Shown here: one piece after another, positions 45,313-57,159 of the stretch | Position numbering within the stretch: the stretch's first letter is position 1 | How the letters are laid out: each line of letters starts with the position of its first letter | Origin: Magnolia sinica | Taxonomy: Eukaryota; Streptophyta; Magnoliopsida; Magnoliales; Magnoliaceae | Direction: 5' to 3' | Assembly: GCF_029962835.1 (NCBI RefSeq) | Contig: NC_080582.1 | Span: forward strand, 21,894,032-21,958,031 | DNA length: 64,000 bases | Program-made: the position numbers and the translations under genes | The notes under the pieces: generated by a model | The model's database searches: none | Seen by the model: the letters and a program-made list of their open reading frames with translations, nothing else | What the model was told of the DNA's origin: nothing

Positions 45313-46445
45313 ATGTGTCCTGTCTTAGCAGCCTTCATTGCGCTTTGGAGGAGCATTGCCATAACACCTCCTTGACGCAGGGATGAACCTGATGAGGTCG
45401 ATCACCGTCTTCTTCAAAGATAACTACTCCAAATCCATGGAGCTTCTTTGGACTCCTCACAAAGACTTCTCGAATCCACAAGGAAAGAATGCAAGAAATT
45501 AGATATAAATTCTAATAAATTCCAAATTTGATTGATTGATGAAATAAACAAGTTCACAACCCTTTAAATAGGGATACCATGCAATGGGAGAGAAATTAGA
45601 AGCAAACTATAACTAAAACTCCTAGAATTCATAACTTACTATAAATAGTAAACTTACTATTTATAGACAGTTGTGATGTCTACTAGTGCGCAAGGTTTTT
45701 GGCAGAAAATAGTGTGCTATTTGGCTTCACCAAGCTGTTCTCCTAATTATTCTAAGCTCTTTTCACGTTGGGCGCAACTCCTAAAGCCCAACGGATGAAG
45801 AGTTATAATCAAACTAAAACTTACTATTTATAGTAAAACCGGAATTAAAATAGGGAAACGACCGTCGATCCGGGGGTATTTCGCAAATCCGGCTTGCGTA
45901 ACCTGGCGTAGTGGGGTTGGGTGGCTAAAGTAGCCCATTCTACTCCCAAATCATATATTTTACGTCCGATAACTCATTCCAGATTGGGAGATACGCCCGA
46001 TCTAAGGTCTGATGGTTTGGATCACTTCTATCGTCAGCCAGGCCTTTTTTGATCCATCTTGTCCATGAAACTGTCCGCGACCCGCTCTACATCACTCCTC
46101 AAGTAAGATAATGCACATTATAATTATGTTAATAGTTTAAATGAATGAGGTTTTCTTCAATCTGTGATTTGTCATATGATGGTCTCTCTTTGTGGACAAC
46201 CTGTTAAATTGTTTAAGTCTGCTATGAAATTTTTATTCCCTTTTTTGTAAACTATTTTCCTCGATCTCACTTACAGCAATGGTTTTGAGTTCCCAACTTC
46301 TTTATCAAATGATAAGAAGATCATGCATGGCCTGTATTTCTTTTAAATATTAAAGCTGCTATTAATCTTGCTACAAATTCTTTTATTGATACAGAGGAAG
46401 AGTCTTGCATGTAAGAGACACTTCATCATTATCATAGTCATAGTC
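45313..46445. other. Repeat-like sequence, possibly an LTR remnant
   Basis: 45340-46110 has the look of an LTR or non-autonomous retroelement (CTTACTATTTATAG words repeated around 45640-45835), but I find no matched ends. 46110-46445 is AT-rich. Confidence 0.3.
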
Positions 46446-46700
46446 TCAGCTACATGGAGTTAGCTTTGTATTGTTTACTAGTGCCTGTCCTTCGCTAAAA
46501 ATGTATTGATTTGGCCAAGGATAGGATTTGTACCGTTCTTGTGTTTTTTTTTCAAGAGAATAGGAAGGACCGCACTTCAGTGCCTGTAAATAAATTTTGG
46601 AGAGAAAATCATCGACTACCTCGTTATAGTATTCACTGGCCGGGATGAACTCGAAGACAATGACGAGACCCTGATGGATATTTTGGCTCTTGATTGCCAA
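46446..46700 (-). other. Unrecognised 84-codon open frame
   Basis: An open minus-strand frame with protein-like composition (SQNIHQGLVIVFEFIPASEY near its start). I do not recognise a family and no splice partner is evident. It may be another exon scrap or chance. Confidence 0.25.
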
Positions 46701-46749
46701 CCGTTCACAGATTAGTTGTAGGTGATGACCAGTTCACCGCTTTAGATTT

Positions 46750-47185
46750 CATAGGATGTCCCAAATGGAGGATTGTCCACATTGAAGGTGGGGCTCACAC
46801 GGTGGACGGTCCACATAAAAGGTGGGGCCCAGATGATGGATGAACCCATGCATATTAATGTGGGCCCACATATGGATGGCCCACATCAATGCTCAGCCCA
46901 TAATGATAGAAAGCCCGCATCCAAAGTGCGCTGATGGATGAACCGCTTCAAAGGTGGGCCTTGAATGACGGATGGTCCATGTTAAAGGTGTGCTCCACAT
47001 GATGGGCAATGGACATTGAAGCTGGCCCCCACATGATTGATGGCCCATATTGAGGTGGCTCCAAATGATGGACAGTCCATATCAAAGGTCGGCCTCTATT
47101 GATGAATGACCTACATCCAAGGCGAGCCCTGCATGATGGGCAACCCACCTTGAAGGTGGGACCCACATGATGGACAATCCGTACC
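46750..47185. repeat. Degenerate minisatellite
   Basis: About ten to twelve diverged copies of a unit of roughly 38 bp, of the form GATGGCCCACATTGAAGGTG plus GGGCCCACAT. A minus-strand frame across it is a by-product. Confidence 0.8.
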
Positions 47186-47564
47186 ACCACTCCATTTAAC
47201 TAGCTAGAACCTGACTTAAAAGTGTATTAGGTCAGTCGACCCACTAGCTAACTTGATCCCTCGCCTACCCTACCCACATAAAAGAAACAAAAAGCTTTTG
47301 TTTAAGATTTCTTACCTCTTAACTAGTTGAGACACCAAATTAATTTATGACTTATTTCAGATGTTTTATCTATGGTTGTGATCATGTTGACTTATGTGTA
47401 TTGTGGTTTTGTTTCCACCTTGCAATTAATGGCTTATTTTTTAAATTCATTTATTCTATCTTCATGGAATGCTACTTTTTTGACTTTTTCTCCTTATGTG
47501 TGTAGGATTGGATCAATTGCACGTAAATTTAGGCCCACAAGCACGGAAGTCTTTTGACGCCCGC
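47186..47564. other. Unassigned sequence left of the fold-back element
   Basis: AT-rich, no feature recognised. Confidence 0.4.
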
Positions 47565-47852
47565 GTACAGTCCTGGAGCGAATAAGAAGTTACCTTTTGT
47601 TTCAACCCCCGAGAAAGTGATAGATTGGCTACTCCCCCTGCCACCGGCTAATGGCTAGTTCTTGGTGCTCCGTGGGCCCCACCATGATGTATATCCATGC
47701 CGTCCATATATTTTTCCAGATCATTTTATGGTATGAGATAAAAAAATGAGGTATATCCCAATATCAAGTCAACCACATTACAAGGAAACAGTGTTGAATG
47801 AGTGTATACCATTAAAAACTTTTTGGGGGCCATAAAAGTTTTGGATCAAGCT

Positions 47853-47854
<2 letters not shown>

Positions 47855-47894
<40 letters not shown>
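47855..47894. repeat. (TC)n microsatellite
   Basis: About 20 units in the left arm; the right arm has an A-rich run instead. Confidence 0.95.
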
Positions 47895-47897
<3 letters not shown>

Positions 47898-48489
47898 TGT
47901 GTCTGTATGACGTAATCAACAGATTGGATGTCAAAGAGGAAGTGAACACGTGAATACCACAATCCAAACAACATAACAACCATGACTCATATGCAAACAA
48001 CGATCCATATGGGCCTACATTGATATATGTGTATAATTCATGTCGCCTATCCTTTTTATCATGTCATTTTATGGGTAGGGCCCAAATATTAGCCTGATAC
48101 GGTGCTCGTGTAGGCCACAAAAAAGAAAATAATGGTAACTATAGAAACTTTTCAGGCTCACTGTGATGCTTGTTAGAAGTGGATACTGCCCAAGTCAGGA
48201 CTTTTTGGGCCCACGGCGAGCTGGCCGACAAGATGGATGGATTGGATCACCCAATTGTGGGGCCTTAAGCTATGGTACCAATGGTTTGGTATAAAATGAA
48301 GTGAACACGTTGCAAACCACGATCTATGCAACATGACAACCACGACCCATATAACATGGCAACTACGACCTACGCAAACCACGACCCATATGGGCCCACA
48401 TTGATGTATGTGTATAATCCATGCTGCCCACATTGATGTATATGTATAATCCATGGGCCCACTGTGATGTTTGTTAGAAGTGGATACTG

Positions 48490-48970
48490 CCCAAGTTATA
48501 TGGGTCGTGGTTGTCATGTTATATAGGTCGTGGTTGTCATGTTATATAGGTCCTGGTTGTCATGTTATATGGGTCGTGGTTGATATAGGTCATGGTTATC
48601 ATCCGAGTCATGGTTATCATGTTATATGGATCGCGGTTGTCATGTTATGTGGGTCGTGGTTGATATAGGTCGTGGTTGTCATCCGGGTTGTGGTTATCAT
48701 GTTATATGGGTCGTAGTTGATATAGGTGGTTGTCAATTGTCATGTTATATGGGTCGTAGTTGTATGAGTCGTGGTTGTCATCCGGGTCGTGGTTATCATG
48801 TCATATGGGTCGTGGTTGTCATGTTATGTGGGTCGTGGTTGATATAGATCGTGGTTGTCACGGATCGTAGTTATCATGGATTGAGGTTGTTACGTGACGT
48901 GTGCAGTTCGTGGTTGTAACGTAATAAGGGTCGATGTTGTCGTGTTATAAGGATCGTGGATCGTGTCATG
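48490..48970. repeat. 23 bp minisatellite, left arm
   Basis: Units like GGTCGTGGTTGTCATGTTAT plus ATG, some shortened to GGTCGTGGTTGATATA. Confidence 0.85.
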
Positions 48971-49199
48971 ATTTATGTGTCGAATCCAATCAGTCCATTG
49001 GATTTAGAATTTAATTTAACATCATGAGGCCAAAAACTGAATTACATCAAAAAAATGTATGCCCTAAAAGGTTTTCAATGGTAGGTTTTCAATTTCATTG
49101 CTTTCTATGGTGTGGTCCACATAAGCCTTTGATATGCCTCATTTTTTGGCTCATTCCTTAAAATGATCTTTCAAAATGAATGGATGACGCAGAAAGATT

Positions 49200-49680
49200 G
49201 GATTCATACACGACCCATATAACATGACAACCACGATCCAAAAAACATGATAACCACAATCAATATAACATGATAACCGCAGCCCACGTCAACCACGACC
49301 CATATAATAGGATAACTGCGACCCATATAACAGGACAACTGCGATCTATACAACCGCGACCCATATAACAGGACAACTACGACCCATATAACATGAAAAC
49401 TGCGATCCATATAACTGTGACCCATATAACAGGACAACTGCTACCCATCTAACATGACAACTACAACCCATATAATAGGACAATTGTGATTCATATAACA
49501 GGAAAACTGCGACCCATATAACATGACAACTGCGACTCATACAACTGAGACCCATATAACAGGACAACTAAGACCCATATAACATGACAACTACGATCCA
49601 TACAACTGCAGCCCATTTGGGTCGTGGTTTGCATGGGTCGTAGTTGCCATGTTGTATGGATCGTGGTTGTCATGTGCACC
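49200..49680. repeat. 23 bp minisatellite, right arm (inverted)
   Basis: Units like CGACCCATATAACATGACAA plus CTA, the reverse complement of the left arm unit. Open frames here follow from a repeat unit without stops. Confidence 0.85.
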
Positions 49681-50737
49681 ACCAGATGAAAACAATAGTG
49701 ATTAGATATCCACCATTAAAATCCTCTTAAGGCCCACTGTACTGTTTATTTGACATCCAATTTGTCGATTAGGTCATACAGACACAGATGAAGGTAAAAA
49801 AAAAAAAGAGATCATCTTGATCCAAAACTTTTATGGCCCCCAAAAAGTTTTTAATGGTCTATGCTCATTCAACACTGTTTCCTGTAATGTGGTTGACCTG
49901 ATATTGGGATATACCTCATTTTTTGGTCTCATACCATAAAATGATCCGGAAAAATATATGGACGGCACGGATGAAACACATACATCAAGGTTGGGCCCAC
50001 AGCGGACCGAGCACCAGCCATTGGCCGGTGGCAGGGGGAGTAGCCAATCCATCACTTTCTCAGGGGTTGAAACAAAAGGTAACTTCTTATTCACTTCAGG
50101 ACCGTACAACTTCTGATCCAAGGACATGGACATTTTCCTCCAAAACAATATCCAAAGCTTGTTAGAAGGCCACTCTTAGGATATATGGAACGTCGTAGCT
50201 TTCTAGGTAAGTTGCCCAAACTTCGAGGTCAGTACGGTCAAAATCCCTTAAGTTTATGAAATGGTGGGGCCACGCTCGCCATCCCACGATTGGGCTGCAT
50301 ATGAGGAAGAACGCTAGCAAGAACCGGAACTAAGGTGCTGTTACTATCCTGATGCACATTACTAAATTGGCATTATTAATCAAACTAATTTGGTGCAACA
50401 TATCCCAAAATTTCATAATATTTGGTGCAACTAGGCACAACTTCAGTTAAAAAAATCTACAAGTAGTCTGTACCTTACACTGCAACCATGTAGCGACACC
50501 ACATACTTCCAACGTGGTGAACATTGCGCCACACGTCTATTTAAAACATTGATCCAAACATACAAACATTTTCTGAATCAGGTGGTAAATAATGTTGGAA
50601 AACATAATCATTATAGTAATCCAAGTCCACACCATGAATTCCTTGTAAAAGCCCTCATCCTAGTAAGACTAATAATTTTCTAATGCATAGATACATATCT
50701 AAGAAGGAAGCGAGAAATACCAAACAAGAAAATGTGC

Positions 50738-50740
<3 letters not shown>

Positions 50741-50804
<64 letters not shown>
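50741..50804. repeat. Compound (TG)n(AG)n microsatellite
   Basis: 16 TG units followed by about 16 AG units. Confidence 0.97.
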
Positions 50805-50805
<1 letters not shown>

Positions 50806-51194
50806 CACACAGTTTCTCATTTTAAGCTTTGGGATCACTTGAGAACTAATCGCACCATTTTGATTCCTTGAGTCATGAGAAGGAGGTGAAGTTTATATAA
50901 AATGGTGGGCTCATTGGCACCATCCCACGACTAGGCTGCATAAGAAGAAGAACGCTAGTAGGAATAAAGCATGAGTTGCTGACACATGTCAATGGAGCGG
51001 CATTATTAATCAAAATAGTTCAGTGCAAAATATTATAAAATTTTGTAATATTTAGTACAATCAAGCACAACCTTAATTAAAAATATAACATATATACTTA
51101 AGAGGGGATGAACGCTATATTGCACACTATTCACCATTTAAAGAGTTGATCCAAACATAACACTATTTTCGAAATCCACCAATGAATAGTGCCA

Positions 51195-51300
51195 GAAAAC
51201 ATAATCATTATACTTAACCATGTTTATATCATGGATTCTTGGTATCCGAAAACATAATCATTATACTTAACCATGTTTATATCATGGATTCTTGGTATCC
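51195..51300. repeat. Perfect 53 bp tandem duplication
   Basis: 51195-51247 and 51248-51300 are identical, base by base. Confidence 0.97.
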
Positions 51301-51422
51301 GAAAGATCCCTAACAATAGGAAGATTGATATTTTTGAAAAATTTACAAAAGAAAAACTACTTAATTAATATGAAATTTGCATTCTAATACCCTTTTGAAA
51401 AATTATTTAAAAAAGCTACCTC

Positions 51423-51444
51423 ATATATATATATATATATATAT

Positions 51445-51490
<46 letters not shown>
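51423..51490. repeat. (TA)n microsatellite
   Basis: About 33 units with one interruption. A shorter TA run is at 51634-51656. Confidence 0.96.
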
Positions 51491-51493
<3 letters not shown>

Positions 51494-51535
51494 TTCCACT
51501 ACCTTCCTTAATGATAGTTGTGAAAGAAAACAGAT

Positions 51536-52900
51536 TGTAACGCCCTGAATTTTCACGGCTCGAGTTTACACTCATGCCCAAGAATTTCAGGTGTTAATAA
51601 TATAATAATTGAAAACTTCAAAATTTCACCTTGTTATATATATATATATATATATCACATTTATGAAGGTAAATCATTTACGAGAATAAAACTAATCATA
51701 CTAAAATTCGTATTCCCTTTAAACATAAAAGTACAACTAATCATTAATTTATTGCTCACTCAGGTGAAAGCTTATTACAAATATCTAAATTTATAGCATG
51801 AAACGTAAATAAAGTTGAATTAAAATAAAAACATTAACAACATAATCCCCTGTCACTCGTAGTCCTTCGTAGGGAAACCATGCATTGCCCATATCTTCAA
51901 CTTGTGCATCACCTGCATCATCTATATAGTTGGAGTTGATCAATGCTCGACTTGTAGTGATGGTTATCTTTCAAGATTAATAAATTTTTAAGTAGTTTCT
52001 CAAAGTAAGACAATATAAGAGTTCCAATACTTTTCCTACTCCACCACTACGAATAGTATCGATATGTACAAGCAATCTACATGAATGCATGTTTAGCATA
52101 GTGTGTGTGGCTCATCATACATAGTGATCATCACATTGTGGAATATAATTCATAAAAATCTGGCTCGCTCCATATCCCATAATTACAGAGATTCATCGGC
52201 ATGTCTAAAACTACTGTGGATTTACGTGAACACCTTGAGACAGCACGACTCATGCATTTGATGAATTACATAACACGATTTATTCATAGAGTAACTAATT
52301 GCGATATCGAATCCTAAAAAGGTGATGTAACATGCATTACAGATTACGTACATCGATGTGTGCACCACTACTCAAATCCAAGAATTTACACGTTAACTAA
52401 AAGGGTTACTACCAGAGTTTATTACGTCTACAATAAATACATATAAGTCATTAGTTGTGAGTCCTTCAATATATCATCTACATTAATAGAGAACTAAATC
52501 AAACCATGAGAGTTTTGGAATTCCATAACACATGCCCAATCCATAAAATAAGGGAGGTAGTATAAAACTAACATAATAAAAGAAAAAAGTACCAATAATC
52601 TAACTCAATAAAAGAGAAGAGTAGCAAATATGTTAACTAAACAAAATAAGAGAGATGGGCAAAAGTCAACTTAATACAGAGTGAAAAACACGCATCGCTC
52701 GAATTCGTAAAAAATCCAACAGCATTTTCATGGACTAATTAATATAAATTATAATAAAATAAACCATTTACGGTAGAAAATAATCCATATACTTCAAAGT
52801 GAATCTATAGGCACGACAGTGCGATATCGAGTCAGACGGGTTACCTGATAAGTCCAAATTATTCCAAAAGTGAGTCCCGCTGCTCTAAGGTTTAAAATAT
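51536..52900 (-). repeat. 3' part of a gypsy LTR, same type as the solo LTR
   Basis: On the minus strand the sequence ends CTCGAGCCGTGAAAATTCAG plus GGCGTTACA, comparable to the end of the 33598-36838 element (CTCGACCCCCGATTTTCAGA plus GCGTTACA), and also shares a GATGATGCAGGTGATGCA-like block at 51895-51925. The upstream boundary is not visible, so the extent is a guess. Confidence 0.45.
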
Positions 52901-55900
52901 GAATTTTAGGTCAAATTAATGTCAGTAAAATCGTAAGATTTTTTGGCATAATTATCTGGTCCATTGGATGCCCAAACTATACACAGTTCGGGACCCAAAC
53001 ACGTGTAGTCTCTCGATTTAAGGCATAATTTTGTAATCCAACCGGCAAAATATGTTCAACATGATTAAAATCATATCTCAAACATATTTTCAACACGGAT
53101 AAATAATTCATAATTATCCAACAACTTATTAACATAGAAATCCAAAAAATTAAGATGGCTTGTGATTCATGTGATGGATATACTTTTTTGGACAAAGACT
53201 TAAATGTTTGTGTGGAATCTAGTGATTGGATTGGATTTCATCTGATTATCAAGGTGGATCCTTAAAAATCAAGAGTGGATGTCCGTCTCCAAATTGTTTA
53301 CTTTGGTGTGCCTCACTAGAATCACAGATTAACTTGAATTTTTACCTTTGGGCCTCATATGGTACTTAATATCTAATAATTAGAGTAGATTTTATATAAA
53401 CATCATGGTGAGCCTCATCAAAATTAAGAGCAAAGTCCTATGCAAGTCTTTATTATTATTATTTTTTTCTTAATAATCTCTTTTCAGTTACATAAGTGTG
53501 CACGGGACTTTGATTTTTGGCAGGGCCTACCATAATGTTTATGTAAAATCTACTCCGACCATTAGATGTGCATTCCTATTTTAGACCTAAATCCAAAAAA
53601 TTAAGATGGCTTATGATTCATGTGAGCCACACCAAAGAAAAAAGTTGGGAGAGAGATGTCCACCCTTGTTTTTTATTAGGCCCACCATGAAGATGATATG
53701 AAATAACTCTAGCCATTATATGCGGGCCTAAAAGTCAAGCCTATCCATGATTCAGGTGGGTTATACCAAAGGAAATAATTTAGAGAGTGGTCATTGACCT
53801 ATACTTTGTTTCAATCATATGGTCAACCTAAACCACATATGGCGGTAATTAATGAAGTGTTTGAATTTTTTATTTTTTATTTAAGTATGGAATATAAATT
53901 TCATATTAATTAGTTATAGTTCTTTTCAAAATTCTTTAATGCATGGACATATCAAAGAAGAGTGCAAGAAAGAACAAACCAGAAGGTGTGTTTGGGGGAG
54001 TAGGTGCGGTCCGACCTCACCCAAGTGCAGCCTTTACTGTGGGCCCCACCTTGATGCATGCTATTTTACTTCCATGCCTTCCATCTATTTTTCTAGATCA
54101 TCTTAGGGTATGATCCCAAAAATGAAGCAGATCCAAATCTCAGGTGGGCCATGCCATAGGAAACAATGGTGAATGAACATTAATAAGTCATAATCAGACA
54201 CAAAATTTTTGAATCAAACTGATATATATTTTTTTTTTCCCTTAATCCAGATTTACAGGGCCTTATCTGTAGGTCGGATGGCAAATATACATTACAATGG
54301 GTCTTAGGAAATTTTAAATAGTGGAATGTTCGATCACCACTGTTTCCTATAGTATGGTCCAAGTGAGACTTTGAATATGCTTATTTTCAGGCTCATGTTC
54401 TAAAATTATCTTTAAAAAAAAAAAAGATGGACAAAGTAGAATATATAGAGAAAGAAAGAGGAATGCTCACACACAACTGGTAGGAACTAAGTGCTAATGA
54501 CTGTTAATAAATGACTCTCTTTAAATATTAATTCAAACAAACAAAGGATTAGCTAGCTTCGAATACCCCACCGTCATGTTTATATAAAATCCACCCTAAC
54601 CATTAGATGAGTCACCCCTTGTTAGATCCGGGGCTGAAAATCAGCCCCATCGGTGGTTAAGGAAGACCACGTGATTGAAAACATTGTACAAGGAAAACTC
54701 ACCCTCCAAACTGTTTCCCTTGGTATGGGCTACTTGAATTATGTATGGGCTGGCATTTTAGGCATCATATTTAGATTTTGGTGCAGCATATACCGGTTAG
54801 AGTGGATTTCATGTGCTCATCATGGTGAACCCTTAGCAATCGAGGGTGGACGTCTCTCCCAATTGTTTCCATGGGAATGGCCCACTTGAATCACACATCA
54901 CTCTGATTTTTTGGCTCTAGCTAGGCTCAACAAAGGATTATACATCCAATGATTAGAGTAGATCTCATGTACACATCACGGTGGACTTTGAAAAAAAAAA
55001 AGAAGCGTGGGCGTGGGCGTCCATCAAGAACATTAGCCCCAAGAAATGTGCATGTTTCCGAGAAGAGGGGAGAGTGGATAGGTATTACCCGGATAAGAAT
55101 GGAACGGGTGCTTCAGTGACCATCAGACCCATCTTATGTATGTGTTGTATATCCACGCCGTCCATCAGTTTTTACCAAACATTTTAATATTGGCTACCAA
55201 AAAATGAAGCATATCCAAATCCCTAGTGGACTAATTAAACAACAATAGAACAGGAAATAGTGAAAACTGAACGTCCACAGTTAAAAACTTCCTACGTCTC
55301 CTTATAATATTCATTTGCCATCAACCAGTTGATAAGGTGAAACCGACATGGATAAAGGGAAAACACAGATATCAGCTTGATCCAAAAGTACTTAATTTAT
55401 GCCCCTGTGAAGTTTTTAATGGTCAATCACCATGGTTTCTTGTGATGTGGTCCACTGGATATATGGATGTACTTCATTTTTTTGGGGCCATGCCCTAAAT
55501 TAACATGAAAAAATATTGATGGACATCAAGGATATATAACACATACATGAAGGTGGGCTGATGGACATCGTAGATATATAACACATGCATGAAGGTGGGC
55601 CTCATGGCTAGGTAAACACCCACAGTGGTGTTGCCGTGTAACCCGACTTGGAATGCGTAGGGACAAGGCCGGTACCGTTTGATGTGGCAAATTCCTATGG
55701 CCCCAACATGATGTAAGTGATATATGATCTCAATTGCTAGATTATCTCAAGGCACGAATCCAAAAATGGTGAGGCAGATCCAAGTCTCAAGTGTACCACA
55801 CCCGAGAAAGCAGTTAGGGCAATGACTAATCTACTGTTAAAACCTTCCTCGGGCCCACCATGATGTTTATTTTACATTTTACCTGTTCAACACTACTGTT

Positions 55901-57074
55901 TTATTTCTGTGTTATCCATTTGATCTTTGGATCTACCTCATTTTTGGGCTCATACTCTAAATTGATATGAAAAGATGGATGAACAGTGTGGATATAACAC
56001 ATGCATCGTGATGGGGCTGTGAAATTTTGCCACATAAAATGGTACCTAGGTGCTAGGCAATCATGGTCTTTTATGGGAACCAACAAGAAAGATGCGTCCG
56101 ACCCTTTATGTTTTTTTATAGGGCCTAACTTGACCTGTACCTAAGATCTACTCTATCCTTTAGATGTGTAATCCCATGTCAAGGCAGACAAGAAAAAAAA
56201 AAAGAATTACGTGACTTATGGGAGCCATACCAATAGAAACAATTGAAAGAGAGACGTCCGCTCTTAATTTTTAAATAAATCACGATGATAAGCATTTGAA
56301 ATTCACCCAAACAATTAGATGCCGTATCAAAAGTTAGGCTTCAGGGCTAAAAATCATGCCTATATTTGATTCAAGCGCGTTATACCAAGGGAAATAGTTT
56401 GGATGATAACCTTTTGATGTATATAGTTTCCAATCGTGTGGTCCACCTGAATGATGGATGGGGTCGATTTTAGGATGCTAACTCTAACATTAGGTGACTC
56501 ACCTGATGCACGGATTAGATTTGACATTAGCACCATGGTGGGACCACCCTAACCGTCGAGGCATTTTCATTTTTTAAATAACTTTTCATCTAAAACTATT
56601 ATTAACATTAATTAATATTTAAAGAAGGTCACTAGTTGGGCCCACGTATGATAAGGGCCGTCCCTAATCTGCTTCAGTGTTTGGGGAGTACCCCTCCAAG
56701 ACGTAATTAGAGACGATGATCATGGAAGGGGCCTGTGGGTTCACCATAACATGTGTTTTATCAAGCTGTCCATTCATCCAGATGCAGATGGAATGCTCAA
56801 GTTTTGGATCAAGCTAATATTTAAGTTTTCCTTCATCCAGATGCGCCGAGGAAGGATTCAACGGTGGGCATCATTGTCACCACTGCTTGCTGTGGTATGG
56901 TCCACTTGATCCTTCGATCTGCATTCTTTTCCGATGATGGCATAAAATGATCTGTCAAAATTGATGGACGGCGTGGATAAAAACACATACATTACGGTGG
57001 GCCCGACAGATCCCTGTAACGACTGTCCGTCTCTAGTCAGAGGGGTTAGTACTCAATCCGCGTCCCCGCGTGTC

Positions 57075-57108
<34 letters not shown>

Positions 57109-57159
57109 ACATACAATTTCTCATTTGAAGTTGGATCGCATGATGATTGATCCCGTGAG
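52901..57159. repeat. Dispersed-repeat-rich non-coding stretch
   Basis: Several diverged copies, in both orientations, of a block containing GTGGGCCCCACC(A/T)TGATG, CCATGCCGTCCATC, TAGATCAT and AATGAGGCAGATCCAA words (54035-54175, 55110-55260, 55430-55600, 55680-55960, 56640-57010). The fold-back arms carry the same block. No gene recognised. Confidence 0.6.
57078..57106. repeat. (AG)n microsatellite
   Basis: About 14 units, just beyond the NLR stop codon side. Confidence 0.95.

Larger units (their letters stand above)
47565..50107. mobile_element. Large fold-back element with long inverted arms
   Basis: Left arm 47565-about 47940 is repeated in inverted orientation at about 49745-50107 (GTACRGTCCTGRAG.GAATAAG at the tips, then TTACCTTTTGTTTCAACCCC, the CCACCATGATGT-type block, AAAGTTTTGGATCAAG and ATCTGTGTCTGTATGAC). 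Inside, 23 bp minisatellites run in one orientation on the left (48490-48970) and in the other on the right (49200-49680). I cannot define a target duplication. MULE-like or FB-like origin is possible. Confidence 0.75.
50250..51305. repeat. Diverged direct duplication, about 640 bp apart
   Basis: 50250-50660 and 50890-51305 align: TGGTGGG..CATCCCACGA..GGCTGCATA..GAAGAACGCTAG, then ATTATTAATCAAA, GCACAAC, TTGATCCAAACATA and AAAACATAATCATTATA. The spacer holds a compound microsatellite. Confidence 0.8.

Noticed and set aside
46948-47190. Minus-strand frame with repeated HH and GP residues
   Set aside because: It is the translation of the degenerate minisatellite.
48173-49682. Several frames with repeated CYMGRS or VIWVVV residues
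   Set aside because: They are translations of the 23 bp minisatellite in the fold-back arms.
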